A stretch of DNA of 64,000 nucleotides from Halocalculus aciditolerans (GCF_014647475.1 NZ_BMPG01000002.1:558001-622000), one strand, 5' to 3'; shown: positions 50,239 through 60,106, counted from the first letter of the stretch. The notes: generated from the letters alone by a model not told the origin. Numbers and translations: made by a program.

Positions 50239-50558
50239 CGAAACGACCGCGCTTCGCGGACGACGTCCACTGGGCCCCCGGCCTCGTGGCCGTCGCGCTC
50301 TTCGCCGTGTTCGCCGCCGTCTTCCTCACGCAGGGCTTCGCGCCCGCCGCGGGCTTCTCCCCGGACGTGGCGCTCACGGAGAGCATCGGCTACCTGCTCT
50401 TCGACATGCCCGGGCAGGCGGCCGTCGACGGCACCGGCTTCCTCGCCGCCTTCGAGATGATCGACTTCTTCCTGGTCGGCGCGCTCGTCGCCGCCGTCCT
50501 GCTCGCGCGCCGCGAATCCGACGGCGCGCCGCTCGAGAAGAGCGGAGGTGAGCGGTGA
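50235..50558 (+). CDS. nuoJ2: Complex I subunit J, C-terminal half
   Basis: The 107-residue protein starts at a GTG overlapping nuoJ1. It has two helices (LVAVALFAVFAAVFLTQGF and AAFEMIDFFLVGALVAAVLLARR) matching the end of NuoJ. Its stop shares one base with the nuoK ATG, and its final codons carry the nuoK ribosome-binding GGAGGTGA. Confidence 0.85.
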   Translation: MTKRPRFADDVHWAPGLVAVALFAVFAAVFLTQGFAPAAGFSPDVALTESIGYLLFDMPGQAAVDGTGFLAAFEMIDFFLVGALVAAVLLARRESDGAPLEKSGGER

Positions 50559-50860
50559 TGGTGCCGGTCGAATACTACCTCGTGCTGTCCGCCGCCGTCT
50601 TCTGCGTCGGCGTCTTCGGCGCGCTCGCGCGCCGGAACACGCTCGTCTTCCTGATGAGCGTCGAACTCATGTTGAACGCGGCGAACCTCAACTTCGCCGC
50701 GTTCTCCGCACAGTGGGGGAACCTCATCGGCCAGACCTTCGGCCTCTTCACGCTCGCGCTCGCCGCGGGGGAAGTGGCTGTCGGTCTCGGCATCGTCCTC
50801 GTCCTCTACCGGAACTTCGGGACGACGGACTTCTCCGTTCCAGAGGGGATGAAGTGGTAA
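50558..50860 (+). CDS. nuoK: Complex I subunit K
   Basis: The 100-residue subunit has three helices with the buried Glu residues in VFLMSVELMLNAANLNF and LALAAGEVAVGLGIVLVLYR, used in proton transfer. A clear Shine-Dalgarno GGAGGTGA sits 8-10 bases before the ATG, unusual among the leaderless genes around it. A GTG three bases earlier is an alternative start. Confidence 0.93.
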   Translation: MVPVEYYLVLSAAVFCVGVFGALARRNTLVFLMSVELMLNAANLNFAAFSAQWGNLIGQTFGLFTLALAAGEVAVGLGIVLVLYRNFGTTDFSVPEGMKW

Positions 50861-50861
50861 C

Positions 50862-52886
50862 ATGTCGGAACTAGCTAATCTCGCGACCGCCGTACCGCTC
50901 CTCCCGTTCGTCGCGTTCCTCATCGCGCTGCTCGCGGGACACTACCTGCCGCGCGTCCTCCCGAAACAGGGCGCGGTGCCGGGCGTCATCGCGACCGCCG
51001 GGTCGCTCCTCCTCTCCGCCTGGCTCGCCCTCTCGGTCGCCGGCGGCGAAGTCATCAACGAGACCGTGTGGACGTGGGTCGCGCCCACCGGGGAGACCTA
51101 CGGGCTCTCCTTCGGCGTGCTCGTCGACCCGCTCTCCGCCCTCATGGCGGTCATCGTCTCCACCGTCGCGCTCCTCGTCTTCGTCTTCAGCCTCGGCTAC
51201 ATGAACGACGAGGGCGAGCCCGGTCTCCCGCGGTACTACGCGGGCCTCGCGCTCTTCTCGGCGAGCATGCTCGCGTTCACGCTGTCGACGACGCTCGTGC
51301 AGGCGTTCGTCTTCTTCGAGCTCGTCGGCTTCTGCTCGTGGTGGCTCATCGGCCACTGGTTCCGCGAACCCGGCCCCGCGAGCGCCGCGAAGAAGGCCTT
51401 CCTGGTGACGCGCTTCGGCGACTACTTCCTGCTCGTCGGCGTCGTCGCCGTCCTCGGCACGTTCGGCACCGCCGCGTTCGCGGGCGAGGGGTCGTTCCCC
51501 GCGCTCGCCCACGCCGCCCTCACCGGCGGCGAGTCGGTGCGGACGTTCCTCGGTCTCGACGCGGCGAACTGGTTCCCCGTCATCGGGCTGCTCGTGCTCG
51601 GCGGCGTCATCGGGAAATCGAGTCAGTTCCCGCTCCACACCTGGCTCCCCGACGCGATGGAGGGCCCGACGCCGGTCTCCGCGCTCATCCACGCCGCGAC
51701 GATGGTCGCCGCCGGCGTCTACCTCGTCGCGCGCATGTACGGGTTCTACGCCCTGCTCCCGCAGGTCCTCGCCGTCATCGCGGTCGTCGGCGCGTTCACC
51801 GCGCTCTTCGCCGCGACGATGGCGCTCGTCAAGCGCGAAATCAAGCAGGTGCTCGCGTACTCCACCATCAGCCAATACGGCTACATCATGCTCGGCCTCG
51901 GCGCTGGCGGCTACGTCGCCGGCGTCTTCCACCTGCTCACGCACGCGACGTTCAAAGCGCTCCTCTTCCTCGGCGCGGGTGCCGTCATCGTGGCGATGCA
52001 CCACGACGAGGACATGTGGAACATGGGCGGGCTCAGAGACCGCATGCCGGTCGTCTACTACGCGTTCCTCTCCGGGTCGCTCGCGCTCGCCGGTATCGTG
52101 CCCTTCGCGGGCTTCTGGTCGAAGGACGCCGTCCTCTACCACGCGCTCGCCGTCGGCCTCGACGGCAACCCCGCGATCCTGCTCGCGTACGTCCTCGGCC
52201 TCGTCGCCGTGGTCTTCACGGGCTTCTACACCTTCCGCATGGTCGTCCTCACCTTCCACGGTGAGCCGCGGAGCAGCGCCGCCGAGAACGCGGACGCCGC
52301 CTCGCTCTCCATGCGGGTTCCGGTCGCCGTGCTCGGCGTCGGCGCGCTCCTCGTCGGCCTCCTGAACGTCGACACCTTCGCCGAGTACATCCCGCACGAA
52401 TACCTCCTCCTCGAACAGTGGCTCATCGGCCCCGAGGAGCTCACGAGCGCCGAACACTACGCGACGCTCGTCCACGACGTCGCCGGGTTCCACGAAGCCG
52501 GCGTGTCGATGCTCGCCTCCGCGGGCATCTCCCTCGTCGTCGCGCTCGTCGGCGTCGCCGCCGCGCTCGCCCTCTACCGCGGCGAGCCCGTCGAGCACAC
52601 CGACAAGCTCGGCCCCGCGAAGACCGTACTGTACAACAACTACTACCAGGACGAGTTCCAGGTCTGGCTCGCGGACGGCGTCGCACAGCCCGTCGCCCGC
52701 GCTGTCGACCGATTCGACGGCGCAGTCGTCGACGGCGTCGTGAACGCCGCGTCGAGCGTCAGCCTGTTCGCCGGGTCGCGCGTCAAACGCATCCAGGACG
52801 GACACGCGAGCCACTACGTCGCGTACGCCGCGACCGGCATCGTCCTGCTCGCGGTCGCCCTCGGTCTCTACGGGGGGTGGTTCTAG
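50862..52886 (+). CDS. nuoL: Complex I subunit L (antiporter-like)
   Basis: The 674-residue pump subunit has 15 or more helices. The antiporter-like core shows FFELVGFCSWWLIG, GKSSQFPLHTWLPDAMEGPTPVSALIHAATMVAAGVYLV and KRxIKQVLAYSTISQYGYI, with conserved Lys, Glu and His residues of the proton path. The C-terminal half carries the lateral-helix region. It begins one base after nuoK. Confidence 0.95.
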   Translation: MSELANLATAVPLLPFVAFLIALLAGHYLPRVLPKQGAVPGVIATAGSLLLSAWLALSVAGGEVINETVWTWVAPTGETYGLSFGVLVDPLSALMAVIVSTVALLVFVFSLGYMNDEGEPGLPRYYAGLALFSASMLAFTLSTTLVQAFVFFELVGFCSWWLIGHWFREPGPASAAKKAFLVTRFGDYFLLVGVVAVLGTFGTAAFAGEGSFPALAHAALTGGESVRTFLGLDAANWFPVIGLLVLGGVIGKSSQFPLHTWLPDAMEGPTPVSALIHAATMVAAGVYLVARMYGFYALLPQVLAVIAVVGAFTALFAATMALVKREIKQVLAYSTISQYGYIMLGLGAGGYVAGVFHLLTHATFKALLFLGAGAVIVAMHHDEDMWNMGGLRDRMPVVYYAFLSGSLALAGIVPFAGFWSKDAVLYHALAVGLDGNPAILLAYVLGLVAVVFTGFYTFRMVVLTFHGEPRSSAAENADAASLSMRVPVAVLGVGALLVGLLNVDTFAEYIPHEYLLLEQWLIGPEELTSAEHYATLVHDVAGFHEAGVSMLASAGISLVVALVGVAAALALYRGEPVEHTDKLGPAKTVLYNNYYQDEFQVWLADGVAQPVARAVDRFDGAVVDGVVNAASSVSLFAGSRVKRIQDGHASHYVAYAATGIVLLAVALGLYGGWF

Positions 52887-54395
52887 ATGCTACTCGAACT
52901 CCTACTCGCCGTCACCCTCGTCGGTGCCGCAGCCGTCCTGCTCGCCCCCGAATCGTGGGCGGAACGCCTCGCGTACTACGCGAGCCTGCTCCCGCTCCTC
53001 GGGAGCCTCGCGCTCTACGCGTCCTTCGACGCGACCGGGAACGCGCTTACAGGCCGGCCGGCGTTCGAGACGCAGATTCCGTGGTTCGAGTTCGGCGGCG
53101 TCGCGGCGAGCTTCCACCTCGGCCTCGACGGCCTGAGCCTCCCGCTCGTCATCCTCACCACGCTCCTGACGACCGTCGCAATCTTCGCGAGCCGCCCGTA
53201 CGTCGCGGAGAAGAAGCGCGTCTACTACGCGCTCCTCCTCTTCACGGAGTTCTCCCTCATCGGCGTGTTCTCCGCGCTCGACTTCCTCCTCTGGTTCGTC
53301 TTCTGGGAGTTCGTCCTCGCGCCGCTCTACCTCCTCGTCTCGATGTACGGCGGCCCGCGGCGGACGTACGCCGCGATCAAGTTCTTCGTCTACACGAACG
53401 TCGCGAGCCTCGTCCTCTTCCTCGGCGTGTCCGCGCTCGTCTACGCGAGCGGCACGCCCTCCTTCGACCTCGGCGCAATCGCCGCGGCCGCCGGGACGGG
53501 GATGGGGACGTACTACGGCGTCCCCGTGGCGCAGCTCGCGTTCGCCCTGCTCTTCTTCGGGTTCGCCGTGAAGAGCGCGTTCGTCCCCGTGCACACCTGG
53601 CTGCCGGACGTCTACGTCGAAGCGCCGACGCCCGTCACCGTCGTCCTCGCGGGCGTCGTGACGAAGATGGGGACGTACTCGCTCGTCCGCTTCAACTACA
53701 CGATGCTCCCCGAGGTCGCCCAGCAGTGGGCCCCCTACATCGCGGGCGTCGCGACGCTCACCGTCCTCTACGGCGCGTTCGTCGCGCTCAGCCAGCAGGA
53801 CGCGAAACGCCTCGTCGCCTACACGTCCATCCCCTCGATGGGTTTCTTACTGCTCGGCCTCGCCGCCGGCACGCCGTACGGGCTCGCCGGCGCGGGCTTC
53901 CAGATGGTGAGCCACGGCCTCCTCATCGCCGTGCTCTTCCTCGGCGTCGGCATCCTCGAACGCGTCACGGGGACGCGCACTATCGACAAGCTGTCCGGGC
54001 TCGCCGACCGCCTCCCCGTCACCGCGGCCGTCGTCGTGGCGGGCGCGTTCGGCTACATGGGCCTCCCGCTCCTCAGCGGGTTCGCCGCGGAGTTCCTCGT
54101 CTTCACGGGCTCCTTCGCCGCGACCTACCCCGGCGCGCAGGTCATCACGGCCGTCGCGATGTTCGGCATCGTCGTCGTCGCCGGCTACCTGCTCTACTTC
54201 CTCCAGCGCGTCCTCTTCGGGCCGTTCGCGCACGACGTCGACGGCGACCTCGGCACGCCCTCGTTCTACGAGGTCGCGCCGGCGGTCGTTCTCGTCGTGC
54301 TCGCGGTCGCGCTCGGGACCGCGCCGGACCTCGTGCTCGGCGCGATTCAATCCGCCGTCCACCCGCTCGCGGCGGCACTCGGAGGTGGTCTCTAG
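52887..54395 (+). CDS. nuoM: Complex I subunit M (antiporter-like)
   Basis: The 502-residue pump subunit has about 14 helices. Conserved parts are FLLWFVFWEFVLAPLYLLVSMYGG with the key Glu, VKSAFVPVHTWLPDVYVEAPTPVTVVLAGVVTKMGTY, and QQDAKRLVAYTSIPSMGF. It starts directly at the nuoL stop with no gap and is followed directly by nuoN. Confidence 0.95.
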   Translation: MLLELLLAVTLVGAAAVLLAPESWAERLAYYASLLPLLGSLALYASFDATGNALTGRPAFETQIPWFEFGGVAASFHLGLDGLSLPLVILTTLLTTVAIFASRPYVAEKKRVYYALLLFTEFSLIGVFSALDFLLWFVFWEFVLAPLYLLVSMYGGPRRTYAAIKFFVYTNVASLVLFLGVSALVYASGTPSFDLGAIAAAAGTGMGTYYGVPVAQLAFALLFFGFAVKSAFVPVHTWLPDVYVEAPTPVTVVLAGVVTKMGTYSLVRFNYTMLPEVAQQWAPYIAGVATLTVLYGAFVALSQQDAKRLVAYTSIPSMGFLLLGLAAGTPYGLAGAGFQMVSHGLLIAVLFLGVGILERVTGTRTIDKLSGLADRLPVTAAVVVAGAFGYMGLPLLSGFAAEFLVFTGSFAATYPGAQVITAVAMFGIVVVAGYLLYFLQRVLFGPFAHDVDGDLGTPSFYEVAPAVVLVVLAVALGTAPDLVLGAIQSAVHPLAAALGGGL

Positions 54396-55874
54396 ATGAC
54401 TGATGCACTGTTCACACTCCCCGCGCTCACCCCGGTCTACCTGTTCGGGCTGACCGCGCTCCTCGTCCTCGGTATCGACACGCTCGCGCCCGCCGCGCGG
54501 AAGAACGGCCTGCTCGCCGCGACGACCGCGCTCGGCGCGCTCGCCGCGACCGGCGTCGCCGCCTGGTTCCTCGGGAAACCCGGCACGTCGAGTTCGGTGT
54601 TCACGCCGTTCGAGAACGCCATCGTCGTCGACCCGTTCGCGCTGTTCTTCGTCGCGCTCTTCGGCGTCGTCACCGCGCTCGTCGCCGTCGCGAGCTACGA
54701 CTACGTCCGCGACCTGCCACACCAGGCGTCCTACTACGCGCTCGTCCTCCTCGCGGGGACGGGGATGGCGCTGATGGCGGTCGCGAACGACCTCGCCGCC
54801 GTCTTCATCGCGCTCGAACTCGTCAGCCTCCCCTCGTACGCGCTCGTCGCGTACCTCAAACACAACGAGGGGAGCGTCGAAGGCGCGTTAAAGTACTTCC
54901 TCGTCGGCGCGCTGTCGTCGGCGACGATGCTCTACGGCGTCAGCCTCGTCTACGGCGCGACCGGGACGATGCGCCTCGGCGGTATCGCGGACGCCGTCAC
55001 GTCGGGGACGCCCGGCGGCCTGCTCGGCCTCGGCGTCGTCCTCGTCGCCGTCGGCTTCCTCTTCAAGACCGCGTCCGTGCCCGTCCACTTCTGGGCACCG
55101 GAGGCCTACGAGGGCGCGCCCGCGCCCGTGTCGGCGTTCCTCTCCTCCGCCTCGAAGGCGGCCGGGTTCGCCGCCGCCTTCCGCGTGTTCACCGTCGCGT
55201 TCCCGCTCTCCGCGGTCTCCGCGACGGTCGACTGGGCGCTCCTCTTCGCCGTCCTCGCGGCGGTGACGATGACGCTCGGGAACTTCGCCGCGGCCACGCA
55301 GACGAACGTCAAACGCATGCTCGCCTACTCCAGCATCGGGCAGGCGGGCTACGTCCTCATCGGCCTCGCCGCCGTCGCCGGGAGCGTCGACTCCCAGGTC
55401 GTCGGCGCGTCGATGACGCACCTCTTCGTCTACGGCTTCATGAACACCGGCGCGTTCCTCTTCGTCGCCCTCGTCGAACACTGGGGCGTCGGCCGGACCT
55501 TCGCGGACTACGACGGCCTCGCGAAGCGCGCGCCCGTCGCCTGCGCCGCGATGACCGTCGTGCTGTTCAGCCTCGCCGGCCTCCCCGTCGGCGCGGGCTT
55601 CCTCTCGAAGTACGTCCTCTTCCTCTCCGCGTGGGGCGCAGGCTTCGGCTGGCTCGTCGCCATCGCCATCGTGAACAGCGCGCTCTCCGTCTTCTACTAC
55701 TCCCGCGTCGTCAAGGCGATGTGGGTGAACGACGCCGACGACGGCTTCGACCTCCCCGGGACGCCCGCCGGCCTCTACGCCGGTGTCCTCGCCGCCGCCG
55801 TCGGCACCGTCCTCCTCCTCGGCGGCTTCGGCGCGGTCTACGAGACCGCCCAGCACGCCGCCAGCCTCCTCTGA
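54396..55874 (+). CDS. nuoN: Complex I subunit N (antiporter-like)
   Basis: The 492-residue last subunit of the operon has about 14 helices. It shows the IALELVSLPSYALVAY Glu, KYFLVGALSSATMLYG, VPVHFWAPEAYEGAPAPVSAFLSSASKAAGF and QTNVKRMLAYSSIGQAGYVLIG. It closes the membrane arm. The 116 bases after it hold only the promoter of the RCK-DHH gene. Confidence 0.95.
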   Translation: MTDALFTLPALTPVYLFGLTALLVLGIDTLAPAARKNGLLAATTALGALAATGVAAWFLGKPGTSSSVFTPFENAIVVDPFALFFVALFGVVTALVAVASYDYVRDLPHQASYYALVLLAGTGMALMAVANDLAAVFIALELVSLPSYALVAYLKHNEGSVEGALKYFLVGALSSATMLYGVSLVYGATGTMRLGGIADAVTSGTPGGLLGLGVVLVAVGFLFKTASVPVHFWAPEAYEGAPAPVSAFLSSASKAAGFAAAFRVFTVAFPLSAVSATVDWALLFAVLAAVTMTLGNFAAATQTNVKRMLAYSSIGQAGYVLIGLAAVAGSVDSQVVGASMTHLFVYGFMNTGAFLFVALVEHWGVGRTFADYDGLAKRAPVACAAMTVVLFSLAGLPVGAGFLSKYVLFLSAWGAGFGWLVAIAIVNSALSVFYYSRVVKAMWVNDADDGFDLPGTPAGLYAGVLAAAVGTVLLLGGFGAVYETAQHAASLL

Positions 55875-55990
55875 CTCGACCCGGGGTTTCTCGGCTTCGC
55901 GACGCCGTCTCTAGTTACTCTGACGGTCAGGACGCCGAGCGCGGCGAAAGGTACACCTTTTACCGCTCGCATCCCGCAACCCTGAGTAGA

Positions 55991-57394
55991 ATGGTGACGC
56001 GTCTGCTCTTGGGCTGTGGGGCGACCGGCCACGACGTCCTCGACCGCATCGAGGGCTGGCACGGGGACGTCCTCGTCCTCGACCCGGACGCGAGCCGCGT
56101 GGAGTCACTGCGGAACGAGAAGACGCCGGCGGAGCGCGTGGACGTCACCGACGCGGACGCGCTCGACGAGTACGACGCGGACATCGTCTTCGTCGCGAGC
56201 GACGACGCCGGGCAGAACGTCGCCGCGGCGCGCGCCGCGGACGCCGCGTTCGCTGACGCGTGCTGCGTCGGCTACACGGGCCTCGACGCGACGACCCAGC
56301 AGCGGGACGCGCTCGGGGCCGCGGCGGACCGCGTCGTCTCGCTCGGCGACGCGCTCGCGGACCGAGTGGCGGACGCCGCGAGCGGGAGCGCGGACGCGCG
56401 CCTCCGCCGCCTCCGCGAAGTACTCGCGGACGTGGAGGGGACGCTCGGCGTGTTCGCGCACGACAACCCCGACCCGGACGCCATCGCGGCGGCCGTGACG
56501 CTCTGCCGCCTCGCGGAGACCGTCGACGTCGACGCGGAGGCCTGCTACTTCGGCGACATCAGCCACCAGGAGAACCGCGCGTTCGTCAACCTCCTCGACA
56601 TCGAGCTCACGAACGTCGAAGCGGGCGAGACGCCGGATTTCGACGCGGTCGCGCTCGTCGACCACTCGCACCCGGGCGTGAACGACCAGCTCGACCCGGA
56701 CACCGAGATCTCCGTCGTCGTCGACCACCACCCGAGCGCCGAGGAGCCGGACGCGGACTTCGTGGACGTCCGGGTGGACGCGGGGTCGACGAGCACGATC
56801 CTCGTGGACTACCTCGAACGGTTCAACGTCGACTTCGACCGCGACATCGCGACCGCGCTCCTCTACGGGATTCGCGTCGACACCGACGACTTCCGCCGAG
56901 AGGTGAGCGTCGCGGACTTCGAGGCCGCGGCCACGCTCACCGAGCACGCCGACTGGGACGTCCTCGAACGCATCGAGACGCCGAGCGTCTCCGCCGACAC
57001 CCTCGACGTCATCGCGACCGCTATCGGCGAACGCGAAGTCCGCGGGAACGTCCTCTCGACGTGCGTCGGCCGCATCAACGACCGGGACGCGCTCGCGCAG
57101 GCCGCCGACCGCCTGCTCGCGATGCAGGGGCTCTCCGTGACGTTCGTCTACGGGTTCATGGACGGGACGGTGTACGCGTCGGCGCGCGCTCGCGGCGCGG
57201 ACGTCGACCTCGGTGAGGCGCTCCGCACCGCCTTCGACGAGATGGGGAGCGCGGGCGGACACGCGGACATGGCGGGCGCGCAACTCGACCTCGGCCTCTT
57301 CGACCAAGTCGAGGAGGACGCCGAGGAGACGCTCCGCGCGATGCTGGAGGAATCCGTCGGCGGCCGGTTCTTCGAGGCCGTGCAGTCCCGGTAG
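55991..57394 (+). CDS. RCK-like Rossmann domain fused to a DHH phosphoesterase
   Basis: The 467-residue protein has an N-terminal TrkA-N-type Rossmann domain (GCGATGHDVLDRI at about 8, DIVFVASDDAGQNVAAAR near 70). A DHH domain follows, with DNPDPDAIAAA near 157, VDHSHPG near 220 and VVDHHPS near 243. A C-terminal DHHA1 region carries GSAGGHADMAGAQL near 418. DHH-DHHA1 proteins hydrolyse small nucleotides or short RNA. The fused nucleotide-binding domain suggests control by NAD(H) or a cyclic dinucleotide. A TATA-like CCTTTTACC lies about 35 bases upstream. Confidence 0.85.
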   Translation: MVTRLLLGCGATGHDVLDRIEGWHGDVLVLDPDASRVESLRNEKTPAERVDVTDADALDEYDADIVFVASDDAGQNVAAARAADAAFADACCVGYTGLDATTQQRDALGAAADRVVSLGDALADRVADAASGSADARLRRLREVLADVEGTLGVFAHDNPDPDAIAAAVTLCRLAETVDVDAEACYFGDISHQENRAFVNLLDIELTNVEAGETPDFDAVALVDHSHPGVNDQLDPDTEISVVVDHHPSAEEPDADFVDVRVDAGSTSTILVDYLERFNVDFDRDIATALLYGIRVDTDDFRREVSVADFEAAATLTEHADWDVLERIETPSVSADTLDVIATAIGEREVRGNVLSTCVGRINDRDALAQAADRLLAMQGLSVTFVYGFMDGTVYASARARGADVDLGEALRTAFDEMGSAGGHADMAGAQLDLGLFDQVEEDAEETLRAMLEESVGGRFFEAVQSR

Positions 57395-57441
57395 TGCGAC
57401 GGTAGAAGCTTTTTGCGCACGGCGGCCGTAGCGAGACCGTG

Positions 57442-58245
57442 ATGGATTCGGGGCTGGACGCGAACGGCCGGAAACCGACCGTGAAGGAGTACATGACGCG
57501 GGACGTCGCGACAGTCTCGCCGGACGACACGGTCGGTAACGTGAAACGACGCATCGCGGAGAGCGACGGCCACAACGGCTTCCCCGTTACCGACGGCCGG
57601 AAGGTCGAGGGGTTCGTGACGGCGCGAGACCTCCTGCTCGCCGCGGACTCGGAGCCGATATTCAAGGTGATGACGGACGAGCTCATCGTCGCGCACCCCG
57701 ACATGGACGTGAACGAGGCCGCGCGCGTCATCCTCCGGTCCGGCATCCAGAAACTCCCGGTCGTCGACGACGCCGGCCATCTCGTGGGAATCATCTCGAA
57801 CGCGGACGTCATCCGCTCGCAGATCGAGCGCGCCACTCCGGAGAAAGTCGGGAAGCTGATGCGGACGCTGGAGACGATTCACGGCATCGACGTCCACGAG
57901 GAGCGCCGCACGGTCAGCATCGACGCGCTCGTGCCGACGCAGTCGAAGGTCTACGCGGACGAACTCGAAGGCCGGAGCTACGAGTTAGAGCACGGGCTGA
58001 CGGAGCCGCTCGTCGTCATCGACAACAACGGGACGCTCCTGCTCGCCGACGGCCACCACCGCGTGATGGCGGCGAAGCGCCAGGGCATCGACGACATGGA
58101 CGCCTACGTCATCGTCCTCGACGAACGCGTCGACCTCGGGATGGCGCGCACGGCCGAGAAGGAGGGGCTCCGCCACGTCGAAGACATCAGCGTCGTCGAC
58201 TACGCCCGCCACCCGCTCGTCGAGACCACCGAACGCTTCCGGTGA
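57442..58245 (+). CDS. CBS-pair protein with ParB/Srx-like C-terminal domain
   Basis: The 267-residue protein has two CBS repeats (about 15-65, YMTRDVATVSPDDTVGNVKRRI, and 75-130, VMTDELIVAHPDMDVNEAARVI), which usually bind adenosyl ligands. A ParB/sulfiredoxin-like domain follows (about 155-225), with LVVIDNNGTLLLADGHHRVMAAKRQG containing the GHHR signature. The pairing suggests an adenylate-regulated nuclease or kinase-like enzyme; the true activity is unknown. A GTG lies three bases before the ATG. It follows the RCK-DHH gene by 47 bases on the same strand. Confidence 0.8.
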   Translation: MDSGLDANGRKPTVKEYMTRDVATVSPDDTVGNVKRRIAESDGHNGFPVTDGRKVEGFVTARDLLLAADSEPIFKVMTDELIVAHPDMDVNEAARVILRSGIQKLPVVDDAGHLVGIISNADVIRSQIERATPEKVGKLMRTLETIHGIDVHEERRTVSIDALVPTQSKVYADELEGRSYELEHGLTEPLVVIDNNGTLLLADGHHRVMAAKRQGIDDMDAYVIVLDERVDLGMARTAEKEGLRHVEDISVVDYARHPLVETTERFR

Positions 58246-58338
58246 CCGACGAGTAGGCGGCGTTCGCCGTCGACGACGGCTTCGAGGTGCGCTCGGTATC
58301 GCGGAACCTTGATTATCGTTCCGGCGAATTTTACGAGT

Positions 58339-60042
58339 ATGTACGACGAGGACGAGCTCGCGGCGATCCGCGAGAGTCGCGAGGCGTGGGAGGCTGAGTC
58401 GCTCGACCCGGTACTGGAGAAGCACGGCGAGCGGAAAGACCGATTCGCCACCGTCTCCAACGAGGAAGTCGACCGGCTGTACACGCCGGCGGACGTCGAC
58501 GGCGTCGACTACGAGGACGACCTCGGATTCCCCGGCGAACACCCGTACACGCGCGGGGTCTACCCGACGGGGTACCGCGGGCGGACGTGGACGATGCGGC
58601 AGTTCGCCGGGTTCGGCACGGCCGAAGAGACGAACGACCGCTTCCACTACCTCATCGAGAACGGCCAGACGGGACTGTCGACGGCGTTCGACATGCCGAC
58701 GCTGATGGGCCTCGATTCCGACGACCCGATGAGCCTCGGGGAGGTCGGGAAGGAGGGCGTCGCCGTGGACACGCTCCGCGACATGGAGATTCTCTTCGAC
58801 GGCATCGACGTCGACGAAGTCAGCACGTCCTTCACCATCAATCCGAGCGCGCCCGTCATCTACGCGATGTACGTCGCGCTCGCCGACCAGCAGGGCGTCG
58901 ACAGGGAGGAGCTCCGCGGGACGCTCCAGAACGACATGCTGAAGGAGTTCATCGCGCAGAAGGAGTGGGTGACGCCGCCCGAGTCGAGCCTCGACCTCGT
59001 CACGGACACGGTCGAATACTGCGCGCAGGAGACGCCGAAGTTCCACCCCATCAGCGTCTCGGGGTATCACATCCGGGAGGCGGGGTCGACGGCGGCCCAG
59101 GAGCTCGCGTTCACGCTCGCGGACGGGTTCGCGTACGTCGAGGACGGCATCGACCGCGGGATGGACGTCGACGAGTTCGCGCCCACGCTGAGCTTCTTCT
59201 TCAACTCCCACAACTCCATCTTCGAGGAGATCGCGAAGTTCCGCGCGGCGCGCCGCATCTACGCACGCGTGATGGAGGACTGGTACGCGGCGGAGTCGGA
59301 GGCGTCGAAGCAGTTGAAGTTCCACACGCAGACCGCCGGGCAGAGCCTCACCGCACAGCAGCCGCTGAACAACATCGTGCGCGTGACGCTGCAGGCGCTC
59401 GCGGCCGTGCTCGGCGGGACGCAGAGCCTGCACACGAACTCGTACGACGAGGCGCTCGCACTCCCGTCCGAGGACGCGGTGCGGGTCGCGCTCCGCACGC
59501 AGCAGATTATCGCGGAGGAGTCGGGCGCGGCGGACATCGTCGACCCGCTCGGCGGGAGTTTCGCCATCGAAGCCCTCACTGAGGAGATGGAGGCGCGGGT
59601 GATGGCGTACATCGAGGAGATTCGGGAGATGGGCGACGGCTCCGTGCGCGACGGCGTCCTCGCCGGCATCGAGGAGGGGTACTTCCACCGCGAGATTCAG
59701 GAGGCCGCCTACGAGTACCAGCGCCGCGTCGACGAGGACGAAGAGACGGTCGTCGGCGTGAACAGGTACGCGGTGGACGAGGACACGAGCCCGGACACGC
59801 TCCACGTGGACGAAGAGCGGGCGCGCGAGGTGCAGCTCGGCCGTCTCGCGGACGTGAAGGCGGAGCGCGACGACGACGCCGTGGCGGAGACGCTCGCCGC
59901 GCTCGCGGACGCGGTCGAGGCGGGCGAGAACGCGATGCCGTACATCGTCGACGCCGTGAAGGCGTACGCGACCATGGGTGAGATCATGAACGTGTTCGAA
60001 TCCGAACACGGTAGCTATCAGGAGACCGCGTCGGTCGCTTAA
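58339..60042 (+). CDS. Methylmalonyl-CoA mutase, large subunit
   Basis: The 567-residue protein is the substrate-binding TIM-barrel part of an adenosylcobalamin mutase. It has the MMCM signature VYPTGYRGRTWTMRQFAGFGTAEETNDRF with the catalytic Tyr region, STAFDMPTLMGLDSDDP, PISVSGYHIREAGSTAAQELAFTLADG with the key His, and LPSEDAVRVALRTQQIIAEE. It lacks the C-terminal cobalamin-binding domain, so a separate small subunit is needed and none is in the window. It interconverts methylmalonyl- and succinyl-CoA. The acs gene follows. An in-frame ATG at 58309 is an alternative start. Confidence 0.93.
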   Translation: MYDEDELAAIRESREAWEAESLDPVLEKHGERKDRFATVSNEEVDRLYTPADVDGVDYEDDLGFPGEHPYTRGVYPTGYRGRTWTMRQFAGFGTAEETNDRFHYLIENGQTGLSTAFDMPTLMGLDSDDPMSLGEVGKEGVAVDTLRDMEILFDGIDVDEVSTSFTINPSAPVIYAMYVALADQQGVDREELRGTLQNDMLKEFIAQKEWVTPPESSLDLVTDTVEYCAQETPKFHPISVSGYHIREAGSTAAQELAFTLADGFAYVEDGIDRGMDVDEFAPTLSFFFNSHNSIFEEIAKFRAARRIYARVMEDWYAAESEASKQLKFHTQTAGQSLTAQQPLNNIVRVTLQALAAVLGGTQSLHTNSYDEALALPSEDAVRVALRTQQIIAEESGAADIVDPLGGSFAIEALTEEMEARVMAYIEEIREMGDGSVRDGVLAGIEEGYFHREIQEAAYEYQRRVDEDEETVVGVNRYAVDEDTSPDTLHVDEERAREVQLGRLADVKAERDDDAVAETLAALADAVEAGENAMPYIVDAVKAYATMGEIMNVFESEHGSYQETASVA

Positions 60043-60100
60043 CGGCTTCCAGCGGGCGTTCTGGGTCGTTTCGCCCGGGTATTCGCTGCCGGGCTAACAC

Positions 60101-60106
60101 TTATAC
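60101..60106 (+). promoter_or_regulatory. TATA box of acs
   Basis: CACTTATACTC is centred about 28 bases before the acs ATG at 60133, suggesting a near-leaderless transcript separate from the mutase gene. Confidence 0.55.
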
